Source: Atopsyche davidsoni
Taxonomy: Eukaryota > Arthropoda > Insecta > Trichoptera > Hydrobiosidae
Length of the DNA: 64,000 nt
Assembly (NCBI GenBank): GCA_022113835.1
Contig: JAILWY010000023.1
Location: forward strand, 4,712,001 to 4,776,000
Direction of reading: 5' to 3'
In this document: positions 45,576 through 58,200 of the stretch, in pieces
How positions within the stretch are numbered: the first letter of the stretch is position 1
Layout of the letters: every line of letters begins with the position of its first letter
Notes under the pieces: model-generated
Databases searched by the model: none
Seen by the model: only the letters and a program-made list of their open reading frames with translations
Told to the model about the DNA's origin: nothing
Made by a program: the position numbers and the translations under genes

Positions 45576-45634
45576 TTTATATTTTTTCAGCATCTTTTCC
45601 ATCAAGTCTCTGAACGTTATTACAGAGAAGGTCA

Positions 45635-46046
45635 CAAATTCACCTATAAGATGCTATTTCAACAGGCCTATATATAATTAATGGAACTGGTATTTATTTT
45701 GTAATACTCCATTTTATTATAATAAAATAAAGCCAAATGGTTTTGGAGACTACGTTAATTTCACTATTAGCGAGAGCTCTTTCGCTGAACACGGCATCTT
45801 CAAGACTCGCGAAATAGTGAAATTAACGTAGTCTCCAAAACCATTTGGTTTTATTTTATTATAATAAAGGCCCATATATGATTTTCTGGAATGAAGTATT
45901 ATTTTGAGAATTATAACAATATAATTATTTTCGCTTATATTTCTCTGTTTAATAACTGAATACTATTTTTTTTCATAAAATTTTATTTTAAACGGCGGGA
46001 CAGGTAAATCGGTCGTCGGGTGCCACGGTGCCCGCGGGCATAGGGT
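45635..46046 (-). repeat. Dispersed hAT-type repeat, copy b, carrying a Penelope-derived insert
   Basis: On the minus strand it starts at about 46046 with CAGTGGTCCCCGACCCTATG, then CCCGCGGGCACCGTGGCACC, and follows copy a (14738-14960) with substitutions through TCCAGAAAATCAT. The alignment is interrupted by the foldback element at 45676-45868 and resumes with GTTGAAATAGCATCTTATAG. It is therefore older than the Penelope-derived insert. No 8-bp target duplication of its own was found. Confidence 0.75.
45676..45868 (-). mobile_element. Miniature Penelope-derived foldback element
   Basis: About 190 bp, flanked by GGCCTATATAT (45665-45675) and GGCCCATATAT (45869-45879), a target duplication with one mismatch. 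Its left end AATTAATGGAACTGGTATTT and right end CCATTTGGTTTTATTTTATT are the same outer ends as those of the 6.7-kb composite insertion. Between them is a 48-bp near-perfect inverted repeat (45721-45768 and 45813-45860) around the hammerhead-like core (45769-45812, minus strand). It has no coding capacity and must have been mobilised by proteins of another copy. Copy a of the host repeat preserves the empty site. Confidence 0.85.
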
Positions 46047-46068
46047 CGGGGACCACTGGTGTAGTGAG

Positions 46069-46320
46069 TCACCGGGTCCTTCTTTATATTGGAAGGAAAA
46101 GTCTGCGTATTAGTACTGCCCAAAAACACTATTATATAATCCTTTCTTTACAAAGCTCTGGCGTATAGATCTGATACTCCTTGTGCAGTTAGCTACAAAA
46201 ACAATAGCAGGAGCTATCTATAGCCCCCCACCTCGACAAGGTATTTCCAGAGCACATCCCTCTATAACCATTTAAGAATGGCAGTCATGCACAAGCAACA
46301 GAATGAGAAGAGCGGGGAAG
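46069..46320 (+). repeat. Dispersed repeat of unknown class, copy a
   Basis: It aligns with 54781-55045 through ACAAAGCTCTGGCGTATAGA, GCTACAAAAACAATAGCAGG and CACCTCGACAAGGTATTTCC-AGAGCACATCCCTCTATAA, ending in ATGGCAGTCATGCACAAGCA-CAGAATGAGA. Each copy lies 20-90 bp to the right of a minus-oriented hAT-type terminus (GGGGACCA). The family could be a SINE or the interior of an unrecognised element; no polymerase III boxes or coding motif are evident. Confidence 0.7.
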
Positions 46321-49300
46321 CAATTAATGTTAATAAATTAATGCTTTGAAAACATAAATACTCAACTGTAAACAGAGAAAATATGGAATACAAAAAAGGA
46401 TTATTTACAAAATCTGAAAATACATTTTTGTGCGAAAGCTATATTTATGCAGTTTTTAATGCAAGTGAAGTAAAAGGTATAATTAAGAAGAACGTTGCAG
46501 TAGTAATAATAGCAAGTAAAATATCTCCAGGGCTATTGTCCGGGCGCGGGTGGGGCAGGACGAGTTGCAGCGCACTTTATTTACAGCCGCTCCGTGTGTT
46601 TGCTCTCTCCATAGAACGACTTATACACTGCTGTAAAAGAATTTATTAGAGCTGTGTTGTATTTGATCTTAATGTAAACAATGGATGTAAAGCGCAGCTA
46701 TGTCATTTGCTTGGTTTTATTATTTATTAAAATTACAAAAATATGGTGTTTATTCAGCATTTCAATACATTCCATCAAATAACCACATAATGAATTTTTG
46801 TGCATTTTTATCAAAATTATAGTTTTTAATATATTTTATAATAAGTAAGAAATAATAATTGAATCATCACCATTATTGTAAAAATTGTTAAAAGCGATTT
46901 AAATGAAGAATTCAAATAATATAAAAATGTATCACTTTAATATAATATCAGTAATTAATAAAAATCAGACTTTTGGAGTAAAATCTGGCGAGAGAAGCAT
47001 TTTAATGCCGCTGACATTTAAACTCATGAATAGCTCGACATAAAATACTTCGCACAGAACGTGACCTGGCAACACCCAAGGAGTAACCAAACATTACTGT
47101 AATGCAGTTCTGGTCTATAATATAACCACTGGTAAGCTGAGCTTCAATTTAATCGAATGCAAACAAACAAAACACACGTTAATACTTGGCGTATTATTGA
47201 TATATTTTATTAAGAAAAATAAAACGCGTGTTTAAGAAATATAAATTGTTTGTTTTGTTTAACAAACACGATTATTGTTAATACACAATAGTGATTTCAA
47301 GTAGTCTTACTGTACTTTTGCAAAATCAAAATTTACAGTTCTCACGTATACATATCCATTTTTAACTGTGTAAATACGTTATGTACCATAAGCTTTACTT
47401 TATTTTCTTGCACAAATCTCAGTAATTAAATAAATATAAAAAATCACGGCTTAAATGTTGCCATGGTTATCATTTATTAAGATTTAAATATTTGCTAAAA
47501 TGAGAGCGATTAAATAAACAAAAACCTGCGATGGTTTGATAATGTTTCAATTTATAGCAATACAAGTAAGACTAAACTCAAAAAAAATAAAGATTTGAAC
47601 TATCACTAATTAAAAAAGCAATGTTACTAGAATTTTTCACCAAATAAAATTTTTAACAGCATTGGTAATAATTAATGTATAAAAAAAACTACGGTGCTTT
47701 TTCTAGAATGAAATTTCAGAGCTAATGCTTCTGTTTACTGTGCCTTCGCTATGATGTTAGAAATTTTAATATTGCAATAAGTCTAGAAGCATGTAAGCCA
47801 CGTAGAAGCTCATAGTCTCCAGAATGCTTTTGTAGCGTTCAGAAAATGCTATTGAAGCTTCCTCAAGCATTATTATAAAATGTATATATTTCAAAGGAGC
47901 CTCTAAACTATACAGTGCAAAGTGAATGCCTCTGGTGTAATGGAATTCGTGTGTGTATATTAGAAGATTATAAACATAAAACGGCACAGGTTGACTTAAG
48001 TTTTGTAATGCTCTAGCTATGAATTTATCTTTTACAGCATTTATATTTGTAATTATTATGTAGATCTACATTGAAAGTCTTGTAACTTTTGTGCCACCGT
48101 GATGATGGTATATGTTTGTTGATTATTTGAATTTTAAATATCAATTAATAATAATGGTAGATCAGAAGTATATAATGAATGAAAGCCTGAAATATCGAAA
48201 CATAAGGTAAACTAATTATTAAGGTATTCGTGTTTGACTCTATGATAATGAATATACTCTTGTATACGCTGTGATTAAAAAGTAAAATTGAAGTTTTATT
48301 TAGACGTAAACTTATATTGGTTTTAAATATTCATTCCCAAAAGAAGTCACGCGTATGATATAGCTTAATATTTTTTGTGGAGTAAAAACCACGTTATGCT
48401 TTAAAGTGGTAAAATACCCACATGTTAAAAAATGAATATCCTAAAATAATGTTGTATTCATAGTGTAAGCAAGCAAGTTGGGCACAAATATATTTCAGTC
48501 ACGTTCGATACTGAAAAGCTTAACAGAATACAGAAGCGCTGTCTTAAACCAACGTTAACAAAATATTTGAGATTTTTAATAACTCATCTAACTTTAATTT
48601 ACTAACATTCAACGCTTAAAAAAATATTGAATAGATTTAATAAGAATGTTGATAAAATTCTTCACAATATAATGCTACAAAGTATGATGGAATTTTACAA
48701 TCAAAGAAGGTGCTTTTTCTGTTTAGTAGCATGAAGTACAGGCTAGCCAGTATATGGGCTAAGTGAAAATGCACTCTAGTATAAATTACCTTGTCGCAGA
48801 AAAAATTCTCGAAAATAAAGCCAAAAGAGATAAATTTTACACGTGTTTGAGTTTATAATTTACAGAACGGTTTAAAGAATATAGCAAAATAAAAACTCTG
48901 GAACAAATTAACGACTCGGGGCTAAATGCGTGACGATGAATTTTTTAGAAAAATTATAGTGCTTTCATACGTGTGATATTTGCGGTGAAAATGAAAAAGA
49001 GCTTGTAGAAGAGTTATGAGAACCATTACCGCCAGTTTGTATGCGTCGAGGGGAAGAAATGACCGATGTTATGTCTGAAGGGAATATTATTTTTATATTT
49101 CTGTTGCCATTTCACGGGTGGCTTAATACATTTTCAAACACACGTCGAGGGAACTACCTTATGACCTAAAAAAATGTTAAATCAATTAGATACATTTCAT
49201 ATATTTAGTGATCAGAAAGTCGTTTATGGAATTCCATTATAATATTTTAAAGTAAGAAATTGTTAACGACATTTATTTTTGTTCGCCACTATATTCGAAA

Positions 49301-52044
49301 TAAACAATCTCACTATAGGAACAAATAACTTATGACTAGAACCGCCCTAATGAGCCCGTAATTACATTGCTTTATATTTAAAGTATTATTGAAACTAAAA
49401 TCTTTTACAAAATAGATAAATTTACTAGCGTTTATAAAAAAATAGTAATTGTATAGAATCTCCGATTAGTCAAGAACATTAAAACCATGGGCTAATGAAA
49501 TTATTTCTGACGATTATCGCCTCTCTTTGACATTTGCTCATTGTAACTTTTTATGAAACCTCACGCTGCCTGGAGATGACAACCAAGCGAGTTGGCAAAG
49601 CTTTTAGAAATAACACCTGAAACATATTTAAACCAAAAATTAAAAAAAAAATTGATTTATTATATTATTATATATGATATTATTACATTTTCAGAAATAA
49701 AAAGCATAGTTGAGTATAAAAAAACATCTCATGCTGCATTGCAGTATGAAATACAGGTAATTTTTAATTATCTTGAAAACGGATGGACGATATTGCACTC
49801 GTGGAGAAAACATGTCCAAACTGTTTACGTAACGTTCTCGATTGAAAATCTGAATTGCCAAAACTTTGCCAGGAAGATCGCTAAAGTTGTGCTTGCAAGT
49901 AATTCTACATTTTACCTTAAGAAGTAGTATATATAAGATTTTATTTTGATGTATCGTCAGTGTAATAAAATGATTTGAATCTGCTTAAGAATAAGATCTT
50001 TACTTTTGTTAAAAAAATAATTTGATTTACAACTAAGTATACAAATATTAAAAACGTGTTCTTAGTATTTCTAAAATTATATATGGATACTTGAAAAAAT
50101 ATGCCTGATTTTTCTATTTACTTTTCGTTTAATAAAATAATATTTTATCTTAACTACTATTATTCCTTGGATTGGATACATGAATATTTCAAAAATGTAC
50201 GCATTATCTTTCATAGCTATAAGAATTAGTCAATATTTTCATATATCAATCATTGTCATAAATACTCATATTGACACGAGTTCCTAAGCAAACAAAATTT
50301 TCCCTACATTTTCCAATATCAAGAAAGTCAACTGGATACGTCTACGTGTAGCATCAAATATCCAATCTGTTCTGACTTGAAAACGTAATAAATGAAAAAA
50401 AATGTCCTAAGATAATAGCTTCTTTGTTTCCTTAATGTAAAATAAAAACTTTTTATCACGTAGTTCAAAAGGTCCCTTTGATAAAATGGAAAAAAAGTTT
50501 ATAATGATTTTATTATAATAATATTAAAGAAAATTTTGAGAGTACTGGTACGTGGTCTGCTTTAATTGAGAAACTTTACAGCAATTATTGTAACTGAAGT
50601 AATTAAAAAAAACAGAAAAAACCTTTGAAATTGTGTCGTTACTTTCTGCTTTCATTTTATCACTACCAGAGCGGGCGGCTTTCTTCAATAGTTATCAGAA
50701 TTTTTGTTTGAATATTTATTTCTTAACAACAATCAATAAAAATAAATATCCAGTTATAAATAAATATAATGTACTTATAATATACGCTTTTGTAACCAAT
50801 AAATTAAAATTTTACAAAAAAAAAAAAAAATTCGAAAATAAAATTTAAATACACACAAGAAATTTGAAATACTAACTACGCAATAAAATGATAGCATTTA
50901 ATTTAAAATAACGTAAACGAGTATATAACGTTGAATATTTTAAACGATTAATAATATTCACATTGTTATAGAAGTTTATAAAAATGCACAAAGCACAATA
51001 GAATTTTTTATGAGATTTAAATTATTTTCATACTTTACATTCTAGCTGGATAAATAAAGAAGGCAAAGGGAAAAAAAGGGAATAAAACTCATGATTATTT
51101 CTTTGAAAAATTGAGTACGGATCGCTCGAATAACGAAGATCGAGAGCATTTTCGCCTACCCACATGTTTGGCAACATTCGGGAGTGTTTGCATTTGTATG
51201 GCGTATATAACGAAGAGTTTGGGTTGTTGAAAACGGAAATAATAAACGACCGCCGTCGTAAAGTGGTATTAAAAAAATACATTGCACAATATTAGCTCTG
51301 ATTTTTATTGATTTATTTTTCACGATTTCGACTCCTCTTTTGATGAGTAGATTTTAATGTTGATACATAAAACAATAACTTGCCTTTATGGGTTAACGGA
51401 TTTTGTGATAAAAGAAACCTGGAAGTTTTGCACCTAAATTCACGAAACGTCCGTTGTTGTCGCATTATCTTGATGAAGGTTGCAGTAAAGCGTTTTCATG
51501 AATTCTTAAGGCATTAGATGTTAAATCTTTTCAATTGTTGTCTTAATTTGTTCCAATATTGTCTTGTTTTCAAAGCATTGTCCTATTTTAATGTAATTTC
51601 CTCCTGTTAATTTTCTCGATACCTTTAACATAATTCTTGAACAAGTATACAAATCTTAAGAATATATTTCTATATTTAAAAAAGTATCAAAATTAAAAGT
51701 GTAATTGTTATATGTTGTTGAAAAATTATAATTTTGTCTAAAAGTACGATTTATGTTAATTTTAAAAATTATGTAAATACTTGCGATGAAATTATTTGTA
51801 TTATTATTTACTATTATTATAATTTCATTAATAAGTCTTGTTTACTGAAAATAAGCAAATCTTTTATCGCAACGCTTAATGTTTTTGTATTTGATATATA
51901 CAAGCCATATTATTGATTTTTGTGAAGACCGTCTCACAGGAAGTATGATTTTGCCTATAGAGGGTTTTTTATTGATTGATAATGATTAAGTACATTTTTC
52001 AAATATTGAAAATTGATTAAAGAAACTCTCAGAAAAATATCATC
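46321..52044. other. AT-rich DNA with scattered islands, no gene
   Basis: No coding sequence or RNA gene is recognised over 5.7 kb. GC-richer islands lie at 46510-46630 (GGGCGCGGGTGGGGCAGGAC), 47040-47110, 49490-49600, 49770-49890 and 51100-51270. All other sequence is strongly AT-rich. Confidence 0.4.
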
Positions 52045-52120
52045 GTGATTTGTGTGGGATTTGAACCCACAACCCCAAGCTTACATGGCCGGTGCATTAC
52101 CAATTATACCAAAAATTCTT
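52045..52120 (-). pseudogene. tRNA-Thr(UGU)-like relic or tRNA-derived SINE head
   Basis: On the minus strand an A box TGGTATAATTGG (52111-52100) and a B box GGTTCAAATCC (52067-52057) stand at tRNA spacing, with a perfect 5-bp T stem (GTGGG/CCCAC). The anticodon region CATGTAA resembles the CTTGTAA loop of threonine tRNAs, with the invariant T33 replaced by A. The anticodon stem has mismatches, and the 5-prime acceptor side does not pair with the 3-prime side. It is therefore not a functional tRNA; a pseudogene or SINE head is more likely. Confidence 0.6.
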
Positions 52121-52159
52121 GCTAAGTACCAGTGATTCGTTGGTATAATTGGTAATGCA
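52093..52159. repeat. 20-bp perfect inverted repeat made from the tRNA-like D arm
   Basis: TGCATTACCAATTATACCAA (52093-52112) and its exact complement at 52140-52159 are separated by 27 bp. The second arm is an inverted copy of only the D-arm portion of the tRNA-like sequence; nothing beyond the 20 bp is duplicated. Confidence 0.9.
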
Positions 52160-54780
52160 TTCAATATTTGAAAAAAAATTGACTTAATAATTATCAATAT
52201 ATATAAGCCGTTTCTTATAAATAAAATTATATTAAATCTGATTTATTGATAAGTGAAGATACTCTACATTTGTAAGTATAATCACGTCATGTCATGTACT
52301 TACAATGTTCCCCAAGATATATGTTTCAATATATCTTTGGCGATAGGCCTATTTACTTAATTATTATTCGGCGTACGACAGAAGGCACCACCGCCTCGGA
52401 TACTCCACAGGGTGGCTGTGGGGAGAGAAGGAAATGGCTGAACAGTGAAGCTGTCAAAGTCAACTGAAACTTATGATGAATACATATTTCAAGTTCCGTG
52501 TTTACTTTCAGAAAAGTATGGTAGGCCTCTTTTCGAACATTCTAGATGAAACGGAAAACTTGTAGCTTCTTCAATCTGTTTTGGTTTGTTATTTTAGATT
52601 TATGTGATATGAAATAACGCTTGGTATTTTTTAGGATGTAATTTTGTATTGATACATACATATTTTCCAATATTTGAAATACTCACTTGTAAATTTTATA
52701 TAAAATTGAATCAATCAAATATATTTATGAAATGTGTGCTGGTTCCGATTTTTCTGTTTATGATACAACTTAAAACAACCATTGGCGTCATTCAATATTA
52801 TTATTAAAAAAATATATTTACGAAAACTTTAATCTTAACAAAATTTTAGATTAAGTGTTGTCCTTTATTTTAAAACGTAATACATACCGTACATTTTGCC
52901 AACTCTCTTTATACGAGGCTTAGATTTGACAGCAATTATGTATCTACTACCAATTAGTTCACGCGTATCATAGTTCTCATACAATTCCTTGGGGAGGAAT
53001 CTTGTTGAGGAAATGTCGCTAAATTAAATGCTGCGGGAGTTGCGATTTCCATACTAAAAGCATCAGATAAATATTTTGTAAGTAAACAATTAATACTATC
53101 TATAGAAGTATTCTAGTATAACTATAAATATTACTGGAAGTTTTGATAATATGGGTTAATCGAAATTGTTATGATTAACCCATATTAATGATTGTTTACA
53201 AAATTAAATTTGTGTGTCTTAAATATTTAAGTTTTCTCTCGCTGTGACAATATTTCAAGAACTGAAGTTTTGGTCTTTTCTACTATAGATAACACTAAAG
53301 TTTTACAATATGTAGGCTCTACAGATTTCCACAAGTAAAATTTGTGTCTAGAGTAATTTTGCAGTAAATGTATATGAAAGTAATTGGACTTGAGACTTTT
53401 GAATTTATTGTCATATAAAATATACATGCACTTATGGTTTTGTAAACATTATTTATTGTAATCTTATTTTAAGGAAATACCACGTGTCAAATAATTTAAA
53501 AAAAAAATATAAATGGTTTATTCGCTTTAAAGACGTTCATTATTTTACGCACATCCGTTATAAAAAAATATATATAGTTTGTTCGTATGTTAAATTAAAA
53601 GTGTATATTGAAAAAATCCATGGTGTGATGCTATGTAACTAAAATTATCTGTTAATGTAAGCGTTCTTTAGAAAGTATTTAACCAAATTAAAAAGCGTTA
53701 TACTACAAGAAAAAAAAAACGACAACTAAGAAAAGCATTTGCGCGCCGGTAATGGCACGGGTATTGAGTTTGTCAATATAAGAGTTTGCAAAGCTTTGCC
53801 TGGCTCATATCGTCACGCTACCATCCCCGCTTCATCCGAGGGAAAACCCCTCAAAGGAAGGGATGTAATAAGGCTGCATATAATGCAAAAAAGTGTAAAA
53901 AAAATTTACATGCATAAAACCCCGCGAATGATGAGAAAATTATAATTATTTCCTTCTACTTTAAAGAAAACATTAAACACTGATTTTATAAACGGAGAGG
54001 ATAACGAGATTATAAATGTAAAAATAAAATATGTTTCTGATGTCATTTACGCGTTTTTATTATCCCAATTATTTAGAGCTTATTACAGCTGAGAGCTATT
54101 CTGGTATGGCATCGATTTCATTTGCTTGATGCTACTTGCTACGTGCATGATGCTACTTCGGATTTGCATGATGACACCGAGATTTTATATATATTTATAA
54201 ATATGTTTGTGCGGGTAAATAAACAGTAATTAATTGTTGTATAGAATAATAAATTCAGTTAATTACATTCCATGGATGTTTAGGCACGGTGGGTGAGGTG
54301 TTATCTCCGCTGTTGTTCGCCCCGCCTGTGTTTTGCTCCAAGTTATGGCAGATTCCTCGCTGATTCGATGCGAAGCAGCGGATTTCAAAGTGTTCCGAAT
54401 AAGTTTTAATCCAATAACGCGAGACGCCGCTGGTGATACGGAATCTTCGCAGCTCGGGGATTGCGCAAGTCCAAAATAATAAACGAATTTAATTAAAGTT
54501 CAGAGATAAATGACCGCCGCGGAGTCTCGATACGCCGCGGTACAGTCTTTAATCTTCAGTGGTGTGTGTCGGCCTTTAAGGGAGCTCCGTTGCTTTGTGC
54601 ACTTGAATATTGAATTGATTGTTTATTAGAAAAAAAACATTTATTATTATATGTTTTGTTGTACGAAAGTGTACTCATCGGGTGCTTCTCCTCAGAAGAG
54701 GTTGGGGACCAACTCACTAAGCATAAATTTATGCCGAATTAGTGTTCATGGTTTTCTTAAAGGAAAATAGTTTAGCAGAT
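52160..54780. other. AT-rich DNA with islands, one hairpin, short repeats
   Basis: No gene is recognised. Islands lie at 52360-52470, 52890-53040, 53735-53880, 54270-54410 and 54410-54600 (CGCCGCGGAGTCTCGATACG). Around 54120-54180 a motif like TTGCATGATGCTACTT occurs three times with degeneration. A hAT-type terminus GAGGTTGGGGACC lies at about 54700. Confidence 0.4.
53148..53186. other. Perfect 14-bp hairpin
   Basis: AATATGGGTTAATC (53148-53161) and its exact complement GATTAACCCATATT (53173-53186) are separated by 11 bases. There is no tract or gene context to suggest a function. Confidence 0.8.
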
Positions 54781-55045
54781 CCCCGGGTACTATATACCGT
54801 AGTATTATATTGCATATTGCTGCTGCCCAATAGTATTATTATAAAATCTTTTCCTAACAAAGCTCAGGCGTTTATATCTGACACTCTATCTGCAGCAAGC
54901 TACAGAAACAATATCAGGAGACATTTCACCTCGACAAGGTACTTTCAGAGCATATCCCTCTATAATCATTTCAAGTCCACTACTCCATTACACATAATGG
55001 GTACATAATGGCAGCCATGCACAAACAACAGAAAGAGAGCAGGAA
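54781..55045 (+). repeat. Dispersed repeat of unknown class, copy b
   Basis: Homologous to 46069-46320 through ACAAAGCTCAGGCGTTTATA, GCTACAGAAACAATATCAGG, CACCTCGACAAGGTACTTTC and AGAGCATATCCCTCTATAATC. It has about 40 extra bases (TCCACTACTCCATTACACAT region) before the shared ATGGCAGCCATGCACAAACA end. Confidence 0.7.
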
Positions 55046-55140
55046 GGTATGTATGAAAAAATATATATTATCTATGTATGTCTATTTTTTGGATTGAACG
55101 TCAATCAAGTGCATATTTATTACCCATTACGGGTTTATTA

Positions 55141-55239
55141 TATTATTACTAATATGATTAAGTACATTAGTTCACGCATAGAAGATCATCAGAATCATCT
55201 ATGTGTGAACTAATGTGCCTAATCATATTAGTAATAATA
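55141..55239. other. Long near-perfect hairpin (about 43-bp stem)
   Basis: The left arm 55141-55186 and right arm 55197-55239 pair over about 43 bp with three single mismatches and one 3-base bulge, leaving a loop of about 10 bases. The outer 20 bp (TATTATTACTAATATGATTA) pair perfectly. The shape suits either a tiny palindromic MITE or a hairpin precursor of a small RNA. No target duplication is evident beyond A/T-rich flanks. Confidence 0.8.
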
Positions 55240-58200
55240 TATTATCTCTTATTATTGGTATAGTAGTGGTTCATCAAACTATTACAAATTCAGTAAATTC
55301 AACAGTCATTGTGCTACCATATATTTTTCATAAAAAAAACATGATTATTATTTTTTGAATTGAATATAAATTAAAATAAGAAAAGTATGATTTAAGGGAA
55401 ATAAAAGTGAACGCCACTGGTCTTGGATCGTAATTCTGTCATTTGTGAAGAATTCTTGTTGGTGCAATTCTGCCGCCCGAGTGACTCGCGGCCGTTACGC
55501 CTAACGATGCGCCGACAAATCATTTAAATCGGCTTTTATTTCTGGCAATCAAATTTTGTCACTTGCTATTAAATTGATCAAATATCAGAGATAACCGCAG
55601 ATTTTACTTTTAAATGTCTGAAATACGCGCGCATTAGTATATGCAATAAACATCAGTTATGCTTAGAAAGATATGCACAATGCATTTGTATTGACGAAGT
55701 TGCAATAATATTCACTAAGATAAATTATTGTTCAACGTATGCTTAATATTAACATTTAGTTGAATATAAAACAAACATGATAAGTTTGAAAGATTTTTTA
55801 TGTTCTTAAATATTATTTTTCGACATAAAATAAATCTGTTAGTTGATAATATATGTTGTAAAGAGAAAAACCATAAAATATAGGAAAATGGCTGTTACCA
55901 CAGAAATAATATGTTTCTTTGACAAATTATTGGTTTTGTATCCGACAAAGCTAAAGCTCCAGAGTACTTGTGAGTGCCAAGACTTAAAGTGCTTTACTCA
56001 AACTTGTTATTAGATGGCAGTAATGATTAAAAACATGTTTTTATCAACAAAAAAAGTTTGTTTTTTTCAAATATTAAAATACGAGTTTCATCAACTCTTT
56101 AAATAATGTAATTTGCTTATATTTGTTTAAAATACTGTCATACACCAAAGAAAATATCAAAAATACAGATCGACTTTGATTGGATATATGAATAACAAAA
56201 TCAAATAAAGTGAATAAGTGAAACATTAATCATAAAAAATAGAAACGTTAAAATTTCATATAGTTTTTATGTCTTGACAAATTCACTTTAATATTCATTT
56301 AAGTCCATATGATTGATATTCATATATTTATAAGTTTCTAAATACTAAAATTAGAAAGTCGTCATAATTATTAATCCATAATAGTTCAATAAAAAAAAAG
56401 ACAATGGATATTTTACAAGAATGGTCTTTGTTTCACTAACGCATTGATATGTCGATATAAATACATTTTAAATTAATTTTCATTGTGACATATTTTAAGA
56501 GTTTTTATAAAATAATATTATTTTTTTACGATTTTCAAAATATATAGGAACATAAAATCATGATGTTTTATTATTATTTTATTTAAAACGCATTTCAACC
56601 ACCGGTTCTCTTTATGTAAATTCATTTCGAGTCTCCGTCCACAAATAAATCGGTTTTAATTGAAAATAAACACAGCGCCGCGCCGCTCGTTATTCGAGGG
56701 AATATAAGAAAAAACTAGTTAAACTGTACGACCACGGAATATAGATTTCACTTTATTTGACCCATCCAAATGTTTCAATATACTTGTTGATGTAAAATTA
56801 TAATCCATAGGTCGTTGCATGTGACCTGTGGGCCTCGTTTCAAATACAACTTTTTTTTTCCTTATTCGCACCCCAACTGACCATCTGCTGGGGTGCGGGT
56901 GAAGTGAGGCGAGTATCACGCACCCTGTACAATTTTCCGCTGATTTCCCAGCCTGAAGTCTCGTAAGAGAATATAAAAAAAAATATTCTCTCTGTTAGTT
57001 TCAGACAAAAAACATTTTTGAAAAGTTGTTAAAAAACCTGTTTTTATAAAATGAAAAAATACACTATTAATTTGTGAAATATTGTTATTTTTTAAAACAT
57101 AATATTAAATATCAATATAACTTTATTAAAAATAAATGCTGTGTAATAAAATAAATATTACTTCACTGAAAAACTTACACCCTGGGAATAAAAACAAACT
57201 TTGCTTTATTGTATTGTTTTCAGTCTAACACTTCCCCAGACGCTGACTTTTATTGATAGTGATAAAAAATATTTTCTCGGTACTGTTTTAGTTTATAAGC
57301 TTTCTGATTATAACAGTCATTTTGTTGATACAAATAAAAGTACATAAATTCATGTAATCAGTAAATAAAGGCTTAATCAAACATAATACTGCTTTTATGA
57401 AAAACATATTTTGATATCACATTTCATAAAACCTTTAACGATAGAATTTATTTATTATTTAGCACTTTATTCGGGCTTGACACACAGCGTGCTTTGTCAC
57501 AGTTTCATGAAATATTCATTTTATAGATTTACGTTTTACTGTTCGCAGCAACAAAGTAAAAATAAAACATAAGTGCAAACGAGACAAAAATATGTATTGT
57601 TCGAAATATTATACGCTTCTTTGTTAGACTTTATGTTTTAATATGAATAAAATTAACATTTTGGAAATAAAAATTAGCATATATTACTATTATAAAAAGT
57701 CTAAACAAAGTCGAGAAAGGATAGCAATAAGACGTAAATTCAGCTGAGTTTAAACTACCAAAAAGCTTTCGCAAATTTTTGTATGTATTTTTGCGATGTA
57801 AGTGTAATAACAAAAAAATAAAAATAATAAATATTTCTGCATCAGTTGCTACTTCATTGCTTTTACTACATACATAAAGAAATGAGGCAGAGGCAGCTTT
57901 TTAAAATAAATTGTAATGCATTGTATTTTGTGTTAAATCTTCATCATCAGTAAAAAAATAATTTTACTTTATGCGTCAAAGACATATTATTTCAGTAATA
58001 TAATTTTACAGTTATATTTTATAGTAGGAAAAACGAACACATTCGTATTTTTTATAATAAAAATGCATTTGTAAATTAATATTTATTATTTCAGTAGCAT
58101 ATAATAAAAATACACAGTCGTTTAAGGCTCTTTAAAAGTTGAATAAACAAAATTATAAATAAACGTGATAAATGTGTAACATTAACAATAAAGAAAAACA

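Noticed and set aside
52045..52120. Functional tRNA gene on the minus strand
   Set aside because: The acceptor arms do not pair, the anticodon stem is mismatched and position 33 is not T. Only the A box, B box and T stem survive.
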